This document shows, piece after piece, positions 54,528 to 64,000 of a stretch of DNA of 64,000 nt. Below the pieces are notes generated by a model, which saw nothing but the letters and a program-made list of their open reading frames with translations, ran no database searches and was not told the DNA's origin. The stretch is taken from assembly GCF_000003815.2 (NCBI RefSeq), contig NC_049992.1, positions 16,398,189-16,462,188 of the forward strand, read 5' to 3'. Position 1 is the stretch's first letter. Each line of letters opens with the position of its first letter. This DNA is from Branchiostoma floridae. Lineage: Eukaryota; Chordata; Leptocardii; Amphioxiformes; Branchiostomatidae. The position numbers and the translations under genes are program-made.

Positions 54528-55860
54528 AACTACATTGCACTGTAAAATTCTGAAACATAGACTGAAGCTTGTGTCTGAGTAAACTATGGTGGCTAGGAGA
54601 TACATAACTGTGTTAATCTCCCATTGCAGTGATTCTCATGATAAAGCATAATTTATGTAGTATTTATTTTGCAACGGTTGTTCTGCTTTTGTTAGCGATC
54701 CGTACCGCACGCCATTTGTAAATGTTCTGTAAAATATTATGTAAATGAGAGAATGTTATATAGATATTTGTCATTGAAAACGTTTTGCAACTTTGATGAT
54801 GTTCATTACTGGACACACAATAAAGACATTGACGATGAATCCTTATGTCTGATATCCTTCTTGTATAAATGTAAATAAAAACTCTTGAACAACGAATTCT
54901 GACGTCTTGTTTGTGCTATTCCACTGATCACTTTTATATGAGAAACACCTTTCTCCAGGTGGCAAAGTCTATAAAGTCTAGTTTCAATGTATCCATACAT
55001 ATCGACTGGTATGTCACAATACATGTACCTATACTAGTATATATATAGGTAATACAGTTCGTCTAGGTTTGCAATGCCAATGACATCTCACTCAATACAC
55101 TACTAGCTAACAAAACAGAGCGTGTGCTTACAACATTTAGAAATAGAACAAAAGAAACGGAAATACAGCGTTATGTGCATTAAATAAGTAATTAAGACTG
55201 GTTTATTGAGTAGCCACCTTAGAATACACAAAGCCTAGTATCAACCATGATTGTGCTTTTGTTTACAAAATTCTCTATACATCATATAAATTCCTAGCCT
55301 AGCCATTCGACGCCACATAAGTAGTTATTATCGGCCGAATACGACCACGCAACAGAAAGAGATGACAGAGTCCATGACGAGATATCAGCACCAAGGACAG
55401 GCCCACGTTGCTCCGTTTGGCACATACAGTTTTGTTTAACTTTTTCCGTTTCTTACACTTATGTGATAGGCAAGAGAAGCTTTATCGCGTGGTCTCTCTA
55501 TAATTTAAGGAGGGCATCGTCAACGCATTTCAAAATTGAAACAAACAGGTGCAAAATATGTCTAATGTCTTCTTTTCCCAAACGTACGTGAGGAGGAAGG
55601 GTATAGATAAAGTCAGCCATATGACATGATAAACTATAAGTCGGTTAAATTGCCATTTCATTAGGTTGGTAGAATGTTTGAGAAGACAGTGAGATTACGA
55701 GAATTCCGCAAACCGGCTCCCCTGGCATCAAAGGTTATAGTGCACCAATGATAAAAACGATATTACACCGACATATCCTTTGGAAGTTAGATCAATTAGT
55801 AAAAACAGACAAAACAACAACTACGTTTGTTCAAAGCTTTCTTGTCTCACAAAATCGGAT
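54528..55860. other. FoxE-a 3' flank and intergenic sequence
   Basis: AATAAA at 54819-54824 likely ends the FoxE-a transcript. Beyond it the sequence is AT-rich with no gene seen. Confidence 0.5.
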
Positions 55861-55866
55861 TGACAT

Positions 55867-56150
55867 TTGGGCATAAGCTCCTGATAGTATACAAGACTCT
55901 ACATAACATGCTACCAATACACATGTAAGAACTCTTTGTGACTTGCCGTGACAACTCAAACAAAAGTATCAGGCAATCCTCAACTCTCAAGCCGATTGTA
56001 CCTCGAATAAGCAAGGAATATGTAAGAAGATTGCTGGCTGGCAGGTCCGGCTACCTAGAATGACATCCCGGAAACCGCACGTAGTGCCCCATGTTTGAGG
56101 ACTTTCAGACATAAATTGGTGGTGAGCTTTGAGTTTGAATTAACAGCTTA
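55867..56150 (+). mobile_element. Possible decayed LINE fragment
   Basis: HKLLIVYKTLHNMLPIHM followed by a stop, then ELFVTCRDNSNKSIRQSSTL and VPRISKEYVRR, resembles the region after the RT domain in CR1-like LINEs (VYKTLHNM..P, then R.LRSS, then VPR). It is interrupted by stops and short. Recognition is by pattern only. Confidence 0.35.
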
Positions 56151-56339
56151 GATTGGTTTTCGGACCGGACTACCACGGCAATTTTGAAATTTAAGTTATC
56201 ATGATGTAGATTTATCATGATTGTGAAGTACTCAGTGTTTAGTGTTTACTTACCTTGTACTAATTAATTAATCTATTTATTTTTCCCGGGAACCCCCTCC
56301 CATCCCACTAGACCTTTGGGAAGAACAGCTAAGGCCGAC

Positions 56340-56420
56340 AGGACTATCAAGGTTACTAGAAGGTTATTGGTTGATTGATTAATTGATTGATTGATTGATG
56401 TGCAGCCCTTCAGAAAGGGA
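56340..56420. repeat. ATTG/GATT microsatellite
   Basis: TTGATTGATTAATTGATTGA-type run near 56367-56400, a common tail of LINE 3' ends. It is followed by GCAGCCCTTCAGAAAGGG, which may be part of the same element. Confidence 0.6.
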
Positions 56421-56814
56421 CACTCCGACACTTCTACAGATAAAGTGCAAAGAAACCCATTTGTGAAATGTCTGGAATAATTTATTTATCTTAAATGGTT
56501 GCATTCTTGGAAACAAAGCTATCTTGTTTCTAAACAAGAAATGTTGTTAAACAAAGCATATGACGTTCAAACCCCTTTGCCAGCCTTTTATGATTTCCCC
56601 ATTTCCGCAATGACTTGAAATAAAAACAAAAAATTGACAATTTTGCGGTCATCTTCACCACTTATCTCGTGACGACCGAACGAGGTACTGCAGATTCGGT
56701 ACACATTTCGGACTGGTAAAAATATGAAAGAAACCAAGAAATTCGGCTTCAAGCCGAGAAGCCCTTCCCCAAACGGGTCCATATGTCATCACATATACAT
56801 AAACTAACTTGACC

Positions 56815-57455
56815 TAGTCACCATCTACACTTGCTACGCGCGCCCCATCTGTGAGTATGCTGTCCCGGTTTGGAACCCTGGACTTACTAAAAACCAGTCA
56901 TCTCGCCTAGAGACCATTCAACGTCGTGCTTACCGCATTATCCTGGGCAACAACTACACTCACTACTCAGAAGCCCTCACTCAACTCGGACTACCCACCC
57001 TTGAATCCAGGAGGGAACAACTATGCAAGAAATTCGGACTGGAACATCTAAACTCGGCTTTCAGAGACTGGCTTCCCTCATCCCGGGGTGAAGCCAGTGG
57101 GTGACTCACGCGGACTAGCCACAAACTGAACTCTTATATACACACGAACTGAGCGCTACCGCAACAATCCGATACCTTACGTATACATTACCACTGTTTT
57201 GAATAAGGAATTGTGACAGTTAACACGAATATCTTGTTGTTGATTTTAATGTTGATATATTAGATCATATGATAGATTTTTAACGATTCCTTACCAATCT
57301 AAAGATTTTTATTCGCAATAATTGTCATGTTTTAATTTATTGTGATGTAAAGCCCTTGAAATGTTATACTTTTAACTTGTTTGTAAAGTCTGAAACAATT
57401 CAGCCTCGGCTGCTATTTCTGAACTATTTGTATGCAATAAACCAGTATTGATTGA
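56815..57455 (+). mobile_element. LINE fragment: C-terminal RT ORF and 3' tail
   Basis: RPICEYAVPVWNPGLTKNQS then LETIQRRAYRIILGNNYTHY and LGLPTLESRREQLCKKFGLE is a typical post-RT segment of CR1/Jockey-type LINEs, ending in a stop at about 57104. An AT-rich tail follows, with AATAAA near 57439 and an ATTGATTGAT end near 57455. 5'-truncated. It lies between the FoxE copies. Confidence 0.85.
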
Positions 57456-58211
57456 TAACTTTAACGGTGCACGCGGTAGTGCGCGACAAAAAGAAGTGAC
57501 GAAAGGCTTCCGAGGGTCTATGTTTAAGTTCACGTTTGTCATTTTTTAAATGACATTAAACGCTAACATGGTTGAAAAGCGTAGGAAATGGTGTGTTTTG
57601 GGTGCAAATTGTGTTTGGCCCGACTCTAATTTCCATATATTCTTGCGCCTTCAATGTAAACAGGCACGTGACCTAGATTGACCTCTGAAGCGCTGCAATG
57701 CCGCGCGCCGTGGATGATTAAAAAACTGTAGTATGTACTAGAATTTTCTTTATAATTGGCTGAAATTCTCGTTAGGTTTTCCTCTTTCTGGCAGTGTCAG
57801 TCGTGTTTGCCGGAAAAATCTTCTTCATGTGTTTTTTCAATGCAAAAATGTCTGATTTTTTTGGTATTATTTTTATATGAAAATAATGTTTTGTCCCTCT
57901 AATTTTCTTTTTAATTAGAGAAGTTGAAGGACCGAAACTCATTTGGTCTCGTAGCTGAAGGAATATCCTCTCATCCTATGTACAGTTATTTTGCTGCAGG
58001 ATAATTCCCTGGTAGAGCTGGTCGCTAGACTTTAGGGCGTGCCGCCTCCAATTGAAACCCGGAATAAACTGGGATGTGTCCCCTTAAAAGTTAAAGCATT
58101 CTAGAAAGACAAATTGACACAAAAGGATATATTTCTATAACCTGGACAAAAACCCCAATGGAAGCACCGCCTGTGTTCAAATTTACATCGACATTCTAGT
58201 ATTTGACGTAA
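57456..58211. other. Intergenic sequence before FoxE-b
   Basis: No gene, inverted repeat or tandem repeat recognised. A Harbinger-like end begins at 58212. Confidence 0.5.
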
Positions 58212-58310
58212 GGCCACGTTGATTTGATTGTATGGATGACATTATCTTAGAACCCCCAAACTGATATGAGCTAATAAACAAAAGGTTGGCCGCATGTGAA
58301 TAGAATCCAG
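58212..58310. mobile_element. Solo end of the 46433-type Harbinger-like element
   Basis: GGCCACGTTGATTTGATTGT followed by ATGGATGACATT, ACTGATATGAGC and AATAAACAAAAGGTTGGC-like words matches the left end of the element at 46433. TAA precedes it at 58209-58211. The right end is not found. The sequence stops matching close to where FoxE-b homology begins (about 58327), so the element may mark the duplication breakpoint. Confidence 0.75.
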
Positions 58311-58326
58311 ACAGGTGAATCACTTC

Positions 58327-58572
58327 CGACAATAACTACAACAACAAACCCTTTACCTGCCCGACCAAGCTGTAAAAGATGCGATCCGATTGTTTACACG
58401 TTCACTTATTACATGTATTGTTTGTTTCTTTATGTCGGCATGTCACAATAAGAACAATAGAGGGAGGGGTGTCTTTGATGCGCACTTTAAAAACGCCACG
58501 CGCTAAATTCAAACCACAGTTCGCTACTGACTCTTGCCAACAACACGAGCACGTTCTCTCTCTACGATCAGC
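58327..58572 (+). promoter_or_regulatory. Upstream block of FoxE-b, duplicate of 52546-52799
   Basis: Near-identical to the FoxE-a 5' flank, including TTTAAAAA at 58486-58493. It differs by scattered substitutions and a 7-nt deletion just before the ATG. The transcription start is not defined. Confidence 0.45.
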
Positions 58573-59881
58573 ATGACTGGAGAAAGCTTCTCGGCACAGA
58601 TGAGCGGATCGCCGGACGACAACCTGCCCCTGCACCGCTACGACACCAAGGACAACCCGACTCAGACCGGCAGCTTCCCGCCTGCAGAACACAGCGGCCG
58701 CGGGCTCAGCACCACGTCTCCCTCTGACAAGGCCCAGCCCGACACCGAGAAGAACACCGAGGCAGCCAGCGCCAACCGTCGGCGCAGGAAGCAGAGACCC
58801 GCCGGCAAGCCTCCCTACAGCTACGTGGCCCTCATCACCATGGCCATCGTCAACTCTCCCGAGCGGAAAACCACCTTGGCGGGCATCTACAAGTTCATCA
58901 TGGACCACTTCCCCTACTACCGAGAGGCCGACAAGAAGTGGCAGAACTCCATCCGCCACAACCTGACGCTGAACGACTGTTTCGTCAAGCTGGCCCGCCA
59001 TCCCAACCGTCCCGGCAAGGGCAGTCTTTGGGCGCTGGATCCCGGGGCAGAGGGCATGTTCGACAACGGCTCCTACCTCAGGAGAAGGAGCAGGTTAGAA
59101 ACATTTCTCATCTTGTTATTTGCAATTGTTTGCTTTTATAAAGCTCCTTGGTTTATCCTTGAAAAACTATGTCTGCCATAGCGTTGTGATGTAGAAAACT
59201 ACCCTGCGCTTCTGCGTCTGTGTTTTTGTTGCATGTGTGCTNNNNNNNNNNNNNNNNNNNNNNNNNNNNNNNNNNNNNNNNNNNNNNNNNNNNNNNNNNN
59301 NNNNNNNNNNNNNNNNNNNNNNNNNNNNNNNNNNNNNNNNNNNNNNNNNCAGGAGATCGCACCAGACCAACAACAACCTCCTGCCCGCCAGCTACCCGCC
59401 CCAGGTCCCCGTGCCGTCCTACCCACCGCCGCCCTACCCCAACATGGCCCCCGTCACCGGCACCACCCCGCTCTTTCTCTCCACGCCCTACCCACAGACG
59501 ACCTCGGCCCAGCCCTCGGCGCACCTCGGCACGTCGTACCGAGGGTCTCCGTCCAGTACCGGCGTGATGTCGGCCAGTCCGGACAGCTCGTCCACAGACG
59601 GCAGCGTGAGCGGAGGGTCGTCACCGGGCGGACAGACGTTAGGTGAGAACACACACTTTTTACTGCTTAAAAACATAACTATTGCTCTTCTTTATCTCTT
59701 CTATATCATTTTTGTCCTATTATTCGATCATGATCTATATTGTCCCTACACAGTTGTCTCTGTAAATATAGTAGTGCTAGTTTCTGAAAAATGTATACAG
59801 TGTTGTGTAAGCATTACCGACTACAATGTCTAAATGTGTTTTCCTCTTTCTCCTTCAGGTTTGTCTCCAGTTGACAAATGA
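58573..59881 (+). CDS. FoxE-type forkhead factor, truncated duplicate (FoxE-b)
   Basis: Tandem duplicate of FoxE-a. Exon 1 58573-59093; exon 2 from inside the 59242-59349 gap to 59642; exon 3 59859-59881. The forkhead domain is identical to FoxE-a in protein, and the readable part of exon 2 differs from FoxE-a at about two bases in some 285. The N-terminus differs ([12 protein letters not shown] for [16 protein letters not shown]). Exon 3 begins like FoxE-a (GLSPVDK versus GLSPVDS) but after about 18 bases changes into RRM2-derived sequence and stops at TGA 59879-59881. The protein would be about 279 residues, with an intact DNA-binding domain and without the last 120 or so residues of the C-terminus. 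It could be a functional short form or a decaying copy. Confidence 0.75.
59242..59349. other. Assembly gap in FoxE-b intron 1 and exon 2 start
   Basis: 108 N. The first bases of exon 2 (the codons before RSHQ) lie in or at the gap edge, so the FoxE-b acceptor cannot be checked here. Confidence 0.95.
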
Positions 59882-60821
59882 CGAAGCGTCTGGAGTTTTT
59901 CCCATCCAGTACCACGACATCTGGCACATGTACAAGAAGGCCGTAGCATCATTCTGGACAACGGAGGAAGTTGATCTCTCCAAGGACTTGGAGCATTGGG
60001 AGAGTCTGAATGACAACGAAAAACACTTCATCAAACACGTCCTGGCATTCTTTGCAGCTAGTGACGGTATCGTCAATGAAAATCTGGTAGAGAGATTCAC
60101 CAAAGAGGTGCAGGTGACTGAGGCCAGGTGCTTCTATGGCTTCCAGATTGCCATTGAGAACATCCATTCTGAAATGTACAGTCTCTTAATCGACACCTAC
60201 GTGAAGGATCCGCATGAGAGAGCGCATTTGTTCAGTGCCATTGAGACCATACCTTGTGTACAAAAGAAGGCTGACTGGGCCCTAAAGTGGACCGGAGACG
60301 AGAAAAGTACTTTTGGGGATCGTGTAGTTGCGTTTGCCGCTGTGGAAGGGATCTTTTTCTCTGGGGCCTTCGCAGCAATCTTTTGGTTGAGGAAGAGAGG
60401 GCTCATGCCCGGGCTGACTTTCTCAAATGAGCTGATCAGTAGAGACGAGGGTCTGCACACCGACTTTGCCTGTCTGATGGTCAGCTACCTGATCAATAAG
60501 CCTAGTGAGGAGCGCATTCACCAGATTATTGACGACGCTGTTAAGATTGAGCAAGAGTTCCTGACTGAAGCTCTTCCTGTAAAGCTGATTGGGATGAATC
60601 AAGACCTGATGAAGCAGTACATTGAGTTTGTCGCAGATAGGCTGCTGGGAGAACTCATGTGTAGTAAGCTTTACAACAGCGAGAACCCCTTTGACTTCAT
60701 GGAGAACATTTCTCTGGAGGGAAAGACCAACTTCTTTGAGAAGAGGGTGGGGGAGTACCAGAAGATGGGGGTGATGTCTTCCTCTGAACAGCAGAAGTTC
60801 ACGTTGGATGCTGACTTTTAA
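59826..60821 (+). pseudogene. RRM2: 5'-truncated intronless RRM2 copy (ribonucleotide reductase small subunit), open reading frame intact
   Basis: Class I ribonucleotide reductase R2 subunit, which carries the di-iron/tyrosyl radical used to make dNTPs. Homology starts near FPIQYHDIW (59896) and runs without an intron to FTLDADF and TAA (60819-60821). The uninterrupted frame opens at ATG 59826 inside the FoxE-b intron. Numbering from that ATG, metal ligands D80, E111, H114, E174, E208, H211 and radical Tyr118 are all present with the spacing of human RRM2 (D138, E169, H172, E232, E266, H269, Y176). About 80 N-terminal residues of normal RRM2 are missing, including the KEN-type degradation region. 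It joins FoxE-b exon 3 sequence at about 59877. AATAAA follows at 60830-60835. Most likely a retrocopy, though no poly(A) tract or target duplication is visible. Confidence 0.85.
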
Positions 60822-60977
60822 AAGTACAGAATAAAAGAACGGAAAAATCAGACGTTGTCAAGTTTTTATTTTGTGACTTAGAGACTTAACCAGGCCAAAT
60901 AAGGGCATGTCTTTCACGATTTGGGTGGGGGAGGTTCATTTGGGGTGGGGGTGTGTGTGTATCAAAAGGGCACATAA

Positions 60978-61195
60978 TATCTGACCTCTGACCCACGCCT
61001 GAATACATATATNNNNNNNNNNNNNNNNNNNNNNNNNNNNNNNNNNNNNNNNNNNNNNNNNNNNNNNNNNNNNNNNNNNNNNNNNNNNNNNNNNNNNNNN
61101 NNNNNNNNNNNNGCTCCGCCTGAATACACAATATGTGACTTCTGACCTCTGACCCGCGCCTGAATAAATAATATCGGCAGGCGATGACCTTTAAC
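60978..61195. repeat. Minisatellite around an assembly gap
   Basis: TGACCTCTGACCC(A/G)CGCCTG followed by AATA(C/A)ATA(A)TAT occurs on both sides of the 61013-61112 gap, in at least three copies with partial units (CGCCTGAATACACAATATGT). The gap is probably a collapsed tandem array. Confidence 0.7.
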
Positions 61196-61253
61196 CTGCA
61201 CCACCTTGCACCGCCAGAATAATAGGACTCAGCGTGTCCCTACTATACTACTT

Positions 61254-61722
61254 TTGTGTGTAATGAAGTATTAGTATGTTCTTATTCCACTTTGTTCTCA
61301 ATGTAGTCATTTGCATGTAGATCATTTCTAAAGGTAGCAGCTTGTAGAAATATGTGTCTCCAACTGATTGGAGGGTATTTTTCAGCATTTTTTGCACAAA
61401 TCATCAATGTGGATGTCTTCACAAGTCCGTCCGTTGTGAACTTATTTTTTGCCTTTCTGCAATTTTGGTTGTCAGGGCTGAGAGTATGAAGAAGATTGTG
61501 AATTGTTTCTGTATGTCACCTTGTGCACCAAATGGTTTTACTAACGGTTGGGAACCAATAAAGAGTGTATTTTGGTGTGGAAAATGCTCTTGTGCTTTGT
61601 GATCATTTATATACTTGCTTCTTGTTAGTGTTGTATATGTACAATTTTCTCAAATGCGGAATCATTGGTCCGCAGGAAGACCTGACCACAATAAAAGAAA
61701 GAGAACTGAAGGGAAATGGACA
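61254..61722 (+). repeat. Duplicate of the distal rootletin 3'UTR
   Basis: Matches 50388-50868 almost base for base at first (TTGTGTGTAATGAAGTATTA, GTCTCCAACTGATTGGAGGG, CAAATGGTTTTACTAACGGT), AATAAA at 61557-61562 included, then with small deletions to the end. Same orientation as the original. It lies downstream of FoxE-b and RRM2 and ends about 30 bp before the satellite. No coding exon of rootletin accompanies it. Confidence 0.9.
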
Positions 61723-61751
61723 CTTTTACTGTCGATTGGCCGGGTATCCGG

Positions 61752-64000
61752 ATAACCGCTAACCGCTAAGCGAACCCTTCGGTAACCGCAAAAAAGCGAC
61801 GCCTTACGATCGGACTTCCGAAAAATCAAACAAAATGTGCGTTACTTTCAACACTTGAGTATCATAGCAAAACCCGTGGGCAAAAGATAAAAAGTGATTT
61901 GAGTACCCAAAATTACTTTGTTACTTTTCTATATACGAATTTTGGCTCACCTGGGGGATAACCGCTAACCGCTAAGCGAACCCTTCGGTAACCGCAAAAA
62001 AGCGACCCCTTACGATCGGACTTGCGAAATTTCAAACAAAATGTGCGTTACTTTCAACACTTGAATATCAAAGTAAAACCCGTGGGCAAAAGGTAAAAAG
62101 TGATTTGAGTACCCAAAATTACTTTGTAACTTTTCTACATACGAATTTTGGCTCACCTGGGGGATAACCGCTAACCGCTAAGCGAACCCTTCGGTAACCG
62201 CAAAAAAGCGACCCCTTACGATCGGACTTCCGAAATTTCAAACAAAATGTGCGTTACTTTCAACACTTGAGTATCATAGTAAAACCCGTGGGCAAAAGGT
62301 GAAAAGTGATTTGAGTACCCAAAATTACTTTGTAACTTTTCTACATACGAATGTTGGCTCACCTGGGGGATAACCCCTAACCGCTAAGCGAACCCTTCGG
62401 TAACCGCAAAAAAGCGACCCTTTACGATGGGACTTGCGAAATTTCAAACAAAATGTGCGTTACTTTCAACACTTGAATATCAAAGTAAAACCCGTGGGCA
62501 AAAGGTGAAAAGTGATTTGAGTACCCAAAATTACTTTGTAACTTTTCTACATACGAATGTTGGCTCACCTGGGGGATAACCGCTAACCGCTAAGCGAACC
62601 CTTCGGTAACCGCAAAAAAGCGACCCCTTACGATCGGACTGCCGAAATTTCAAACAAAATATGCGTTACTTTCAACACATGAGTATCATAGTAAAACCCG
62701 TGGGCAAAAGGTAAAAAGTGATTTGAGTACCCAAAATTACTTTGTAACTTTTCTAAATACGAATTTTGGCTCACCTGGGGGATAACCGCTAACCGCTAAG
62801 CGAACCCTTCGGTAACCGCAAAAAAGCGACCCCTTACGATCGGACTTCCGAAATTTCAAACAAAATGTGCGTTACTTTGAACACTTGAATATCAAAGTAA
62901 AACCCGTGGGCAAAAGGTCAAAAATGATTTGAGTATCCAAAATTACTTTGTAACTTTTCTACAAACGAATGAAGGCTCACCTGGGGGGTAACCGCTAACC
63001 GCTAAGCGAACCCTTCGGTAACCGGAAAAGAGCGACCCCTTACGATCGGACTTCCTGGGGGATAACCGCTAACCGCTAAGCGAACCCTTCGGTAACCGCA
63101 AAAAAGCGACCCTTTACGATCGGACTTCCGAAATTTCAAACAAAATGTGCGTTACTTTCAACACTTGAATATCAAAGTAAAACCCGTGGGCAAAAGGTCA
63201 AAAGTGATTTGAGTACCCAAAATTACTTTGTAACTTTTCTACATACGAATGTTGGCTCACCTGGGGGATAACCGCTAACCGCTAAGCGAACCCTTCGGTA
63301 ACCGCAAAAAAGCGACCCCTTACGATCGGACTTCCGAAATTTCAAAAAAATGTGCGTTACTTTCAACACTTGAGTATCATAGTAAAACCCGTGGGCAAAA
63401 GGTAAAAAGTGATTTGAGTACCCAAAATTACTTTGTAACTTTTCTACATACGAATGATGGCTCACCTGGGGGATAACCGCTAACCGCTAAGCGAACCCTT
63501 CGGTAACCGCAAAAATGCGACCCCATACGATCGGACTTCCGAAATTTCAAACAAAATGTGCGTTACTTTCAACACTTGAATATCAAAGTAAAACCCGTGG
63601 GCAAAAGGTGAAAAGTGATTTGAGTACCCAAAATTACTTTGTAACTTTTCTACATACGAATGTTGGCTGACCTGGGGGATAACCGCTAACCGCTAAGTAA
63701 GTGAACCCTTCGGTAACCGCAAAAAAGCGACCCCTTACGATCGGACTTCCGAAATTTCAAACAAAATGTGCGTTACTTTCAACACTTGAGTATCATAGTA
63801 AAACCCGTGGGCAAAAGGTAAAAAGTGATTTGAGTACTCAAAATTACTTGTAACTTTTCTACATACGAATGAAGGCTCACCTGGGGGATAACCGCTAACC
63901 GCTAAGCGAATCCTTCAGTAACCGCAAAAAAGCGACCCCTTACGATCGGACTTCCGATATTACAAACAAAATGTGCGTTACTTTCCACACTTGAGTATCA
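61752..64000. repeat. 206-bp satellite array with alternating monomer types, runs off the window
   Basis: Units start at 61752, 61958, 62164, 62370, 62576, 62782, 62988 (truncated to 74 bp), 63062, 63268, 63473, 63679 and 63888 (cut by window end). The period is 206 bp with rare 1-4 bp indels. Each unit begins ATAACCGCTAACCGCTAAGC and contains CCCTTCGGTAACCGC, TGTGCGTTACTTTCAACACT, AACCCGTGGGCAAAAGGT and TTACTTTGTAACTTTTCTAC. Two types are told apart by TTGAGTATCATAG (A) and TTGAATATCAAAG (B). No coding capacity. Confidence 0.97.

Noticed and set aside
58402-59001. 199-codon minus-strand ORF opposite FoxE-b exon 1
   Set aside because: Antisense shadow of the GC-rich forkhead exon. A similar shorter shadow lies opposite FoxE-a.
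59859-60821. In-frame FoxE-RRM2 fusion protein
   Set aside because: FoxE-b exon 2 ends in phase 1, which reads into a TGA at 59879. Splicing exon 1 directly (phase 2) also meets a stop at once. The RRM2 frame needs a phase-0 donor, which neither FoxE exon offers.
61752-64000. CENP-B box in the satellite
   Set aside because: CTTCGGTAACCGCAAAA has the TTCG core but lacks the required A and CGGG spacing of the consensus.
61752-64000. CRISPR array
   Set aside because: The 206-bp units repeat throughout their length with no unique spacers, and the genome is eukaryotic.

Overview
This window is animal genomic DNA with large introns, GT-AG splicing, AATAAA poly(A) signals, many small transposons and four runs of N (28308-28407, 50063-50162, 59242-59349, 61013-61112). 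The proteins look deuterostome, and the mixture of a rootletin gene, a FoxE-type forkhead gene and abundant MITEs best fits a cephalochordate (amphioxus, Branchiostoma). The species is inference. All genes recognised are on the + strand.

Positions 2043-48854 hold one gene, rootletin (CROCC), the coiled-coil protein of the ciliary rootlet and centrosome linker. I could place 49 coding exons whose phases all fit, plus one optional 48-nt cassette exon. The first ATG is not seen and probably lies upstream. The part from 9701 on follows vertebrate rootletin almost to the end. The part before it (2043-9346) is a run of small phase-0 exons, most starting Leu-Glu and ending in Glu, with lengths that are mostly exact multiples of 21 nt (whole coiled-coil heptads). 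A canonical RFX X-box lies at 1525-1538. Introns carry many transposons and several tandem duplications that copied splice junctions. One Harbinger-like element sits three bases after a donor GT.

Positions 50900-61720 hold a FoxE duplication. FoxE-a (52800-54527) has three intact exons. FoxE-b (58573-59881) has nearly identical coding sequence in exons 1-2, but its third exon is replaced after about 18 bases by an intronless, 5'-truncated ribonucleotide reductase small subunit (RRM2) copy. That copy keeps every metal ligand, the radical tyrosine and the C-terminal tail. Downstream of it (61254-61722) is a second copy of the rootletin 3'UTR end, so the locus has been rearranged.

Positions 61752-64000 are a 206-bp satellite that runs off the window. 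Two monomer types alternate, implying a ~412-bp higher-order repeat.

No computation was run. Exon limits were read by eye from splice consensus, phase and homology to remembered family sequences.
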